From: an uncultured Anaerolineaceae bacterium | GTDB taxonomy: Bacteria; Chloroflexota; Anaerolineae; Promineifilales; Promineifilaceae | Length of the DNA: 17,835 nt | NCBI GenBank assembly: GCA_937967805.1 | Contig: CALBTC010000436.1 | Span: 1-17,835, forward strand | Direction: 5' to 3' | Shown here: in pieces, positions 6,080 to 12,761 of the stretch | Layout: each line of letters starts with the position of its first letter | How positions within the stretch are numbered: position 1 is the first letter of the stretch | Program-made: the position numbers and the translations under genes | The notes under the pieces: generated by a model | Databases searched by the model: none | The model's input: only the letters and a program-made list of their open reading frames with translations | What the model was told of the DNA's origin: nothing

Positions 6080-6910
6080 ATGCCTGAAGAGATGCTTGAA
6101 ATGTTAACACAGCAAGTTTTGCAGGGGGCCAAGTACCGCGAGGTTGCCCCGGCGCTGGTGCGGCGCATTGGGGCGCAGGAGCTGGCCAGGCGGCGTTCGC
6201 TCAAGGAGGCGGTGAAGGCGACCAAAAACAAGCTGCATCAGATTGGTGGCGCGTACCAGCCAGGCCGGATTAATTATGAAGAAGGGTTGGCCATGCTGCG
6301 CGAACCGGCTACTTCGACTTCGCGCAGTACAGGCGTCTCTTCACCCCACTTCCGCGCCATTTGCCACAGCATCATGCAGGCTCATGCCTCGACCCGCGAA
6401 CGGCTGCCTATTATCGAGGAGTTCTACCAAACCACGCTGGCCAACCTGCCACCCATCCGCACCGTGCTGGACCTGGCCTGCGGACTGAATCCGCTGGCCT
6501 ATCCCTGGCTGCCCCTGCCGGCTGACGTGCAGTACACGGCCGTAGACATCTACGGCGATATGCTCAGTTTCATTCAACAATTTTTTGCGATTGCGAGGGT
6601 AAACGGCCGTACCGAGCAGCGCGACATCATCGGCAATCCGCCGACCGAGCCGGCCGACCTCATCTTGCTGCTTAAAACGCTGCCCTGCCTGGAGCAGGTA
6701 GACAAAAATGCGGCGGCCAATTTGATTGATGCGTTGAACGGCCGTTTCCTGCTCATCAGCTACCCGGCGCAAAGCCTGGGCGGGCGCAGCAAAGGCATGG
6801 TAGAGAATTACACCCGGCAGTTTGAAGCGTTGGCAGACGGCCGTGCCTGGCGGGTAGAGAAGTTTGAATTCAGTACCGAACTTGCCTTCCTGGTAACAAC
6901 CGAATCTTAA
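6080..6910 (+). CDS. 16S rRNA (guanine1405-N7) methyltransferase homologue, Arm/Rmt/Sgm (FmrO) family
   Basis: The 276-residue product has the full signature of the aminoglycoside-resistance methyltransferases (ArmA, RmtA-H, Sgm, FmrO), which methylate N7 of G1405 in 16S rRNA and block 4,6-disubstituted deoxystreptamine drugs. An N-terminal helical RNA-binding extension (about 1-100) is followed by HASTRERLP (102-110), the SAM motif LDLACGLNPLA (130-140), AVDI with Asp156, LLLKTLPCLEQ (196-206) and SLGGRSKGM (232-240). These are the residues known to be conserved across the family, so an active enzyme is likely. The target base is inferred from homology. The start is ATG 6080; ATG 6092 is an alternative. 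It carries four ACGGCCGT copies, the window's dispersed octamer, so it looks native to this genome rather than recently imported. It lies 68 bases after the transglycosylase gene, same strand. Confidence 0.85.
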   Translation: MPEEMLEMLTQQVLQGAKYREVAPALVRRIGAQELARRRSLKEAVKATKNKLHQIGGAYQPGRINYEEGLAMLREPATSTSRSTGVSSPHFRAICHSIMQAHASTRERLPIIEEFYQTTLANLPPIRTVLDLACGLNPLAYPWLPLPADVQYTAVDIYGDMLSFIQQFFAIARVNGRTEQRDIIGNPPTEPADLILLLKTLPCLEQVDKNAAANLIDALNGRFLLISYPAQSLGGRSKGMVENYTRQFEALADGRAWRVEKFEFSTELAFLVTTES

Positions 6911-6925
6911 CCCTGCTGAAATAAC

Positions 6926-6970
6926 CGCAGATTTCTCTCTGCACCTCCGTGCCTCTGCGTTGGCTTTTTT
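6926..6970 (+). terminator. Probable terminator between convergent genes
   Basis: CGCAGA (6926-6931) pairs with TCTGCG (6954-6959); a smaller GCAC/GTGC stem (6941-6944/6949-6952) sits in the loop. Six T residues follow at 6965-6970. The sequence also belongs to the family of CTCTGCG-type doubled units seen at 3280-3340. It would end the methyltransferase transcript. Confidence 0.45.
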
Positions 6971-6984
6971 CAGTGGACTAAATC

Positions 6985-8004
6985 TTAAACCGGCCCTCTA
7001 CCCTCATTAATACAGCCCGCTTCCTCAGGCGAAAATCCGTCAGGCCAAATTGTGTGCTCATTATATCGGGCCTCTGTTAGATCGGCTTCGTCCAGCCGGG
7101 CGTTGGTGAGTTTGGCCCAGCCCAACCGCGCCTGCTGCAAATTAGCCCGGCGCAAATCTGCCTGTGAAAAATCGACCCAGTTTAAATCTGCCCTGGTCAG
7201 GTTGGCTCCAGAGAGATTGGCGTTCTGCAAAATTGCTCCGTTTAGAATCGCTTCGGCTAAGTTGGCTTTTTCCAGATTGGAATCTGTCATAATGGAGCCG
7301 ATAAGATTGGCCCGAAACAAGTTGGCTCCCTGCATCTGGCTTTTGCTTAAATCGGCCCATTCCAGATGCGTCGCTTCCATGTTGGCCTCTGTCAGTTGGG
7401 ATGCATGAAGTTCGGCACCCTGCAAATTGACCTGCGTCAGATCGCTATAAGATAGGTCGGTGTAGCTGAGAACGGCATCTTCCAAAACCAGTTCGTCCGT
7501 GGCTAAATGCTGCGCAAACCGCTCGCCAATCTCTTGTGCCCAGGCGCGAATCACATCCCAGTCACGATAATCTCCCTGGGGGCCTTCGCCAACCATGATT
7601 GCCTGGCGTGCCGGATCGAGCGATCCGGCAAACAGACCAAGGCCGATTGGCTGGATTTCCGGCGCAATTTTCAGCAGCAATGGTTCCATGTAATCCAGCA
7701 CTGTTTCCCGATTCTCTTTGGTATCATCCACCATTGTGAGGCAGGTCGTAAAATAGGCAACGGGCTTTTCACCTACTTCTGCCTTGATACGTTCCAGGCA
7801 GGCAACAGCTTCCGGCAGCCAGCGCCCGATGCGAATGGAGCTGCCAATGACGATGCCGCCATATGAGGTAACGTTGGCAACCTCACTGACGTTTTGAACA
7901 ACAGTGGCTAGACCTTGCTTTTCGATTTCAGCAGCAATAGATTCAGCAACTTCACGCGTAGAACCACTGCCGCTGGCATAAGCGACTAAAATTTGTGTAT
8001 TCAT
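6985..8004 (-). CDS. Flavodoxin-domain protein fused to a pentapeptide-repeat helix
   Basis: Residues 1-165 of the 339-residue product form a flavodoxin-like domain of the HemG/'flavodoxin_5' type. ILVAYASGSGSTREVAESIA supplies the FMN phosphate loop (residues 10-16), IVIGSSIRIGRW (51-62) the second FMN loop, and YFTTCLT (84-90) the third. Residues about 175-315 are some 28 tandem pentapeptides with the A(D/N)Lxx pattern, enough for about seven turns of a right-handed beta helix. They end with the family's usual YNEHTIWPDGF cap. Flavodoxins carry single electrons or act as oxidoreductase modules. Pentapeptide helices act as docking surfaces or DNA mimics, and their role here is unknown. I start at ATG 8004, just before the first beta strand; an in-frame ATG lies at 8046. 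The gene contains no ACGGCCGT octamer. Confidence 0.8.
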   Translation of the reverse strand: MNTQILVAYASGSGSTREVAESIAAEIEKQGLATVVQNVSEVANVTSYGGIVIGSSIRIGRWLPEAVACLERIKAEVGEKPVAYFTTCLTMVDDTKENRETVLDYMEPLLLKIAPEIQPIGLGLFAGSLDPARQAIMVGEGPQGDYRDWDVIRAWAQEIGERFAQHLATDELVLEDAVLSYTDLSYSDLTQVNLQGAELHASQLTEANMEATHLEWADLSKSQMQGANLFRANLIGSIMTDSNLEKANLAEAILNGAILQNANLSGANLTRADLNWVDFSQADLRRANLQQARLGWAKLTNARLDEADLTEARYNEHTIWPDGFSPEEAGCINEGRGPV

Positions 8005-8383
8005 ATCTAAGACTATACATGCCCCGGCTAAGTTCATCAACTTCATTACATGCCTATATAATCTGGACCTTTTTACATTTGTTGCAAGGTACTCATTTTA
8101 GAATGCTGGATGGGAAGAAGGGAGTTGCATTCTCAGATGTTGAACCATTTGTTTGGCTAACGACATCTGGGAATGCACGGGCCGTCCCGGTTTGTGACGT
8201 TTTATGCCAGTTGGGTACTAAAGAATGGCGCAAAATTCCACACGGCGCTATTATCTGCTATCTTAACGACTATCGTTAGCTTGGTCTGCCATCTTTGTGA
8301 TCGGCATCGTGCAGTTTTAACCAGGCGACCTTTGCCAGAAAATCGTATCGTTATTGCTTGACCACTCCTTACCTGAAAAACTT
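8005..8383. other. Divergent regulatory spacer, no convincing gene
   Basis: This 379-base stretch separates the flavodoxin gene from the histidine kinase gene. It contains a perfect TATAAT on the plus strand at 8057-8062 without a good -35 (TTCATC at 8033-8038 is weak). The same AT-rich site read on the minus strand offers TATATA-type -10 sequences for the flavodoxin gene. Short open frames cross the region on the plus strand (7995-8279 and 8173-8361), but they lack ribosome-binding sites and recognisable protein features. The plus-strand leader would be about 315 bases if TATAAT is used. Confidence 0.45.
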
Positions 8384-10813
8384 ATGTCGCAAAAAATTAT
8401 TAGTGAACACACTGGATTAATTGCAGACCCGGAAGTTGACCATACCAGGACAGAGGAACTGACGTATCAATCGGTTCCGTACGCGGAAGTAGATGAAAAA
8501 AAGCAGCCTGTTTGGCGCGTGCGTTTATCTTTTACGGCCAAAAAACATCTACTTGGTCTGGAGATTAACGGTGAGATTCATTTGGGGCGGGGCAAGAATG
8601 AAACTGATCTCATTGATCTCACACCATATGACGCCGAAAAGTCAGGCGTGTCGCGGCGGCATGTCGCTTTGCGGCCCACGGCCTCTAATTTGTTTGTAAT
8701 TGACCTGGGCAGCACCAACGGCACGCGACGCAACGGCCGTTCCATTGGCCTCAACACCCCCTATGCGTTGGCTGACGGCGATGTCCTCGCCCTGGGCAAT
8801 TTGCAGGTAACGGTCCACATTATGAAGCGGCCGTACATGCAAACCACCCCCATCAAACAACGCCCTGACCTCGTCGATGCCCTGGCCCAAATTGGCCAGG
8901 CCATTACCACCCAGCTTAATTTAGAGGAAGTGCTCAACCAAATCGTCAGCACCGCCATGACTATTACCTTTGCCGGTGAAACCTCCATTTGGCTGGTAGA
9001 CGATGTCACCGGCGAACTATTCTTGGAAGCGCGTAAGGGTATTGATGACACCAAACTGCGCCGCACCCGAATGCCCATCAATGAAGATACGCCGGCTGGT
9101 CGCGTTATTAAAACCGGCAAATCGATTCGGTCAGAACCGGGAGACGCCTCCCAGCAGGTTATGACGGGCTATCTGGTTGAGGCTTTGGCTTATGTGCCTA
9201 TTTCGCTCGGCGGCGTTACGTTTGGTGTGCTGGCTGCGGCCCATCGGGAACCGGGCAAATCGTTTGATGATTATGACGAACGGCTGCTGAGCGCCGTGGC
9301 CGACTATGCCGCGATTGCCGTTCAGAATGCCCGCCTGTACCAGGCCACGGACGAAGCCTTGAACGAGCGTGTGCGGGAACTGGCCGCCATTAACGAGTTG
9401 ACCCGAACCATTTCGGCATCGCTGGATATGAATGAGGTTTACCGCGTTTTGGCAGAGCAGGTGAAGCGGCACATGCCGGTGGCCCAGGTTCATATTTATT
9501 TGCGTGATGAAAAGCGGCCGGTGTTACGGCCGTTAGGCGAAGCCCCCGAACTGCCGGTTTATCCACTGGAACGCGGTATTCTGGGGCAGGTTGTGGCTGA
9601 GGGGGAATCCATCATCACCAACAATATTGCCCAATATCCCAGTTTTGATGAACAGCTTGATGCCATTGGCCCGCAGGCTGAGGTGCCACTGGCTGCCGTC
9701 CCCTTAAAAGTGAAGAATGACGTCGTGGGCGTGCTGGTGTTGCACAGCCAGCCCGGCACCCTCTTCTCGGAAGAAGATGCGGCGCTGCTGCGCGCCTTTG
9801 CCAATCCGGTGGCAACGGCCGTTGAAAACGCCCGCCTCTACGCCAACACGGCCCGGCAGCGCGGCGCAATTTTGGCCATGGGCAACACCCTCTCCGAGCC
9901 GCTTACCATTTTAGACGATATTGGCAACGTGCTGGTATCTAACGAGGCGGCCCAGCGCCTGCTGGCGACCAACATGTCCCAATTTTTTGCGGCGATTAGC
10001 AACAGCGTGGGCCGCACCATTGAGGTGCAAATTGGCGATGAGACTTATCTCTCCACCACCGAGCATGTCGAAGGCATCGGCACCATTGCCATGATGCAGG
10101 ACATCACCTACGTTAAGCAGTTGGAGAAAGACCGCTCCGAATTTATGCACATGTTGTCCCACGATCTCAAAAATCCGCTGATGGCGGTGACGGGCTATGC
10201 CGGTTTGTTGGAACGCACGGAGTCATTGGGTGAAAAGGGCCAACGTTTCCTGAGTGAGATCAACGTGGCGGCCGACCGGATGCTGGATATGATTACCAAG
10301 CTGCTGGACACCGTGGCTCAGGATGACGCCATTCAGCTGATGCAAGAGGTTGTGGATTTACAGCAAATCATGGCTCAAGTTGTGCACGACACGGAAGGAG
10401 CCGCGCTGCCGAAGTCGATCCAGATAACGGCCGTAACCGAAGGTACCCCCTACCAAATCCACGGCGATGGCCTGCGCCTCTACCACATGATCCTCAACCT
10501 GGTAGACAACGCCATTAAATATTCGCCTGACGACACAGAAGTGACGGTGAAAACCTGCTACGGTCCGGAGAAGTTGCTGATTCAAGTGGCCGACCAGGGG
10601 CCGGGCATTCCCGAAAAAGATTTGCCCCGCGTCTTTGATAAATTTTTCCGCGGCATTCAGGAAGGCCTTCACTCCAAAGGCTCCGGCGTTGGTCTCTCCG
10701 CTGTGAAGAACATCGTCTCTGCCCATCAGGGAACCATCGAGGTGGAAAATCTGCCGGAACGAGGCGCCCAATTCACCATTGAACTCCCCGGCACGCTGCG
10801 CGCTCACCGGTAA
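8384..10813 (+). CDS. FHA-GAF-GAF-PAS-like sensor histidine kinase (orphan)
   Basis: The 809-residue product has no signal peptide or membrane segment, so it should be a cytoplasmic sensor. Residues about 55-145 are an FHA domain, with HLGRGKNE near 65 and IDLGSTNGTRRNG near 105-117; FHA domains bind phosphothreonine. Two GAF domains follow (about 160-320 and 335-488), each ending in the AVQNARLY / AVENARLY helix. A PAS-like segment spans about 496-578. HisKA contains SHDLKNPL with the phospho-acceptor His593. The ATPase has N-box NLVDNAIKYS, G1 DQGPGIP and G2 GSGVGLSAV. All kinase boxes look intact. ATG 8384 is chosen over an upstream TTG at 8354 because the next 50 codons are already poorly conserved; no ribosome-binding site is obvious. 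No response regulator adjoins it. A convergent kinase-like gene lies 69 bases downstream. Confidence 0.9.
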   Translation: MSQKIISEHTGLIADPEVDHTRTEELTYQSVPYAEVDEKKQPVWRVRLSFTAKKHLLGLEINGEIHLGRGKNETDLIDLTPYDAEKSGVSRRHVALRPTASNLFVIDLGSTNGTRRNGRSIGLNTPYALADGDVLALGNLQVTVHIMKRPYMQTTPIKQRPDLVDALAQIGQAITTQLNLEEVLNQIVSTAMTITFAGETSIWLVDDVTGELFLEARKGIDDTKLRRTRMPINEDTPAGRVIKTGKSIRSEPGDASQQVMTGYLVEALAYVPISLGGVTFGVLAAAHREPGKSFDDYDERLLSAVADYAAIAVQNARLYQATDEALNERVRELAAINELTRTISASLDMNEVYRVLAEQVKRHMPVAQVHIYLRDEKRPVLRPLGEAPELPVYPLERGILGQVVAEGESIITNNIAQYPSFDEQLDAIGPQAEVPLAAVPLKVKNDVVGVLVLHSQPGTLFSEEDAALLRAFANPVATAVENARLYANTARQRGAILAMGNTLSEPLTILDDIGNVLVSNEAAQRLLATNMSQFFAAISNSVGRTIEVQIGDETYLSTTEHVEGIGTIAMMQDITYVKQLEKDRSEFMHMLSHDLKNPLMAVTGYAGLLERTESLGEKGQRFLSEINVAADRMLDMITKLLDTVAQDDAIQLMQEVVDLQQIMAQVVHDTEGAALPKSIQITAVTEGTPYQIHGDGLRLYHMILNLVDNAIKYSPDDTEVTVKTCYGPEKLLIQVADQGPGIPEKDLPRVFDKFFRGIQEGLHSKGSGVGLSAVKNIVSAHQGTIEVENLPERGAQFTIELPGTLRAHR

Positions 10814-10880
10814 TCGGTTATCGGTAGGTCGGTAATCCGTAATCCGTAATCAGTTACCGATTACCGTTCACCGATTACGG
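10808..10880. repeat. Unit-doubled palindrome between convergent kinase genes
   Basis: CGGTAATCGGT (10808-10818) is perfectly complementary to ACCGATTACCG (10856-10866). Between and after these are three copies of a TAATCCG-like unit and its complement GATTACGG (10873-10880). The left arm contains the TAA stop (10811-10813) of the histidine kinase gene and the element ends two bases before the stop of the convergent gene. It probably serves as a bidirectional terminator, though T runs are absent. Confidence 0.65.
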
Positions 10881-10882
10881 AA

Positions 10883-12733
10883 CTAGGGTGCCGTCATGGC
10901 GCAGCGGAAGCCTAAATTGTCTCGCTTCACGGTGGGGTCAAAGGAGCTGCGGGTGACCACGCTCAGATCTTCGGCGGAGGAAAGCCAGGAGCCGCCGCGA
11001 ATTGCTTTGAACTCGCCTTCGGGCGGGCCAAGGGGATTGGTGTCTGTACTGCTTTCGTAGTAGCGGCGATCGTACCAATCGCTCACCCACTCCATCACGT
11101 TGCCGGCCATGTCGTACGCGCCAATGGGAGAACGGCCGTTTACAAAACTACCCACCGGTGCCACAATCCTAAAGCCATCATCCACGCTGCTGTCCCGACC
11201 GCCGGAGGCGCAGCTGGCATCGCAAAAGTTCACCTTTGTGCCGTCAAATGCATCCCCCCATGGATAGCGCAGCACAATCGACTGGGTGGGGTCAAAGCCC
11301 GCCGCCATCTCCCATTCCGCTTCAGACGGCAGCCGCCCGCCGCGCCAGTCGCAAAACGTATCGGCGTTGTACCAGGAGACCTGAATCACCGGATAGTCGG
11401 CGTAGTCAGGGTCTTCATAGTAGCCTGGAGGAATGGGCGCGCTGCTGCTGCCCGGCGGGGCGCAGACGCCTGCCTCCACGCATTGGGTATACTGCCCGTT
11501 GGTCACTTCCGTTTCATCAATAAAAAAGGGATCGATGCGCACCAGGTGAGACGGCCGTTCATCCGCTTCCCCTTCATCCGTGCCCATGCGGAACAGGCCG
11601 CCGGGCATAAACACCATGCGCGCCCCCGTATCGGTGATGAGCGGTTCCGGGCTGGGCGTAGGCGGCAGCGTCGGCGCGGGCAGCGGTGAAGGCGTGGGGG
11701 CCATAGAGGTCATCGCAGCCACAATGGCCGATTCCAGCGTGGCGGTGGCTTCGGCTTCGGCCGTTTCATCTGCGCCACGCAAACCAGACAGGGTAAAAAC
11801 AGCACCGATGAGCAAAACTAGCGCCAGAATCACCACCAAAGCAACGATAGTGCGCTGCTCCATTTGCCGCCGGGTGCGCGGCGAGAGGCGGGGCGGCGGT
11901 GGGCTGCCCAACTGGCGCGTGGGGCTGCGGCGCGGTTCGGCCGGCTGTAGGTTCGGCTGGCTGTTGGGTTTGCTCAGGGCGTTGGCGAACGATTCGGCCG
12001 TTTCGTAGCGGGCAGCGGCGCGTAAAGAAAGCGCCCGGTTGGCCACCAAAGAGAGATATGGCGGCACGTCTGTGTTCACCTCGCGGGCCGGAATCAGATC
12101 CGCCAGGCCGGTTTCGCGGCTGAGGGCGTTGGGCGGTACCTGGTTGGTCAGCAGCGTGTAGAGCGTGGCCCCCAGGCTGTAAATATCGCTGGCGGGGGAG
12201 ACGTCTTGCTGCGCCTGCTGTTCGGGTGAGCCGTATCCCTGGCTGTGCAAATGAACGCCCATCCCTGGCAGCCCGCTGTCTACCAGAAAAACGGTTCCTT
12301 CCGGCGTCACGCGAATATTGGCCGGCTTGATATTGAGGTGGAGCTGCCCTTTTTTGTGCAGGTAGGTAAGCGGTTGGCAGGCGGCCTGTAACCATTCAAT
12401 GATGCGGTCGGAGGGGAGACGGCCGTATTGGTCCAACAAACTCTGTAAATCAACGCCGTCCACATAGCTGCTCACCAAATATTGCCCGCTTTGCTCAATG
12501 GCAAAATGGTCCAGCACCTGTGGCAGTTGCGGATGCGACAGATCGCTCAGGCGGCGTGCCTCCTGGCGAAACAGCTTCTGCATTGCCACCGAGCCGTCCC
12601 GGTACTCCTTTAGCGCCACGTCCCGGTTGTCCACCACGTCGCGCGCCCGGTAGACGGCCCCGTATTGCCCCTCGGCCAGCAAGTTGATGATGCGATACCG
12701 CTTGTTGAGAAGTTCACCCGGATATAGTGGCAT
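10883..12733 (-). CDS. Membrane Hanks-type pseudokinase with FGE-like (sulfatase-modifying-factor fold) outer domain
   Basis: The 616-residue product starts with a Ser/Thr-kinase-like domain (about 12-255): a glycine loop AEGQYGAVY (20-28), the ATP lysine in VALKEY (Lys42), Glu58, the metal-binding DSG (Asp152 in place of DFG), GSPEQ (168-172) and ASDIYSLGA (181-189). The catalytic loop reads HLNIKPANI (132-140), so the proton-accepting Asp is Asn134; I checked the codon (AAT). Catalysis should be weak or absent, although ATP binding seems intact. A proline-rich linker, one membrane helix (about 296-315) and a Thr/Pro linker (346-364) follow. Residues about 370-616 are an FGE/SUMF1-like domain, with MVFMPGGLFRMG, DETEVTNGQY, RLPSEAEWE, AGNVMEWV and GFRC. 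The two active-site cysteines of true FGE are missing (AIRGGSWLSSAED), so it more likely binds a ligand. It lies 28 bases after the antiporter gene, probably in one operon. Confidence 0.85.
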   Translation of the reverse strand: MPLYPGELLNKRYRIINLLAEGQYGAVYRARDVVDNRDVALKEYRDGSVAMQKLFRQEARRLSDLSHPQLPQVLDHFAIEQSGQYLVSSYVDGVDLQSLLDQYGRLPSDRIIEWLQAACQPLTYLHKKGQLHLNIKPANIRVTPEGTVFLVDSGLPGMGVHLHSQGYGSPEQQAQQDVSPASDIYSLGATLYTLLTNQVPPNALSRETGLADLIPAREVNTDVPPYLSLVANRALSLRAAARYETAESFANALSKPNSQPNLQPAEPRRSPTRQLGSPPPPRLSPRTRRQMEQRTIVALVVILALVLLIGAVFTLSGLRGADETAEAEATATLESAIVAAMTSMAPTPSPLPAPTLPPTPSPEPLITDTGARMVFMPGGLFRMGTDEGEADERPSHLVRIDPFFIDETEVTNGQYTQCVEAGVCAPPGSSSAPIPPGYYEDPDYADYPVIQVSWYNADTFCDWRGGRLPSEAEWEMAAGFDPTQSIVLRYPWGDAFDGTKVNFCDASCASGGRDSSVDDGFRIVAPVGSFVNGRSPIGAYDMAGNVMEWVSDWYDRRYYESSTDTNPLGPPEGEFKAIRGGSWLSSAEDLSVVTRSSFDPTVKRDNLGFRCAMTAP

Positions 12734-12761
12734 AGTTGTTACCTATCTCAACCCTTTTCCC

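Noticed and set aside
7995..8279. Small plus-strand gene in the spacer before the histidine kinase
   Set aside because: No ribosome-binding site, no recognisable domain, and its first part overlaps the start of the opposite flavodoxin gene.
10883..11625. True formylglycine-generating enzyme activity in the outer domain of the kinase-like protein
   Set aside because: The active-site cysteine pair of FGE is absent at the expected GGS segment, no sulfatase gene is nearby, and the domain faces the cell exterior.
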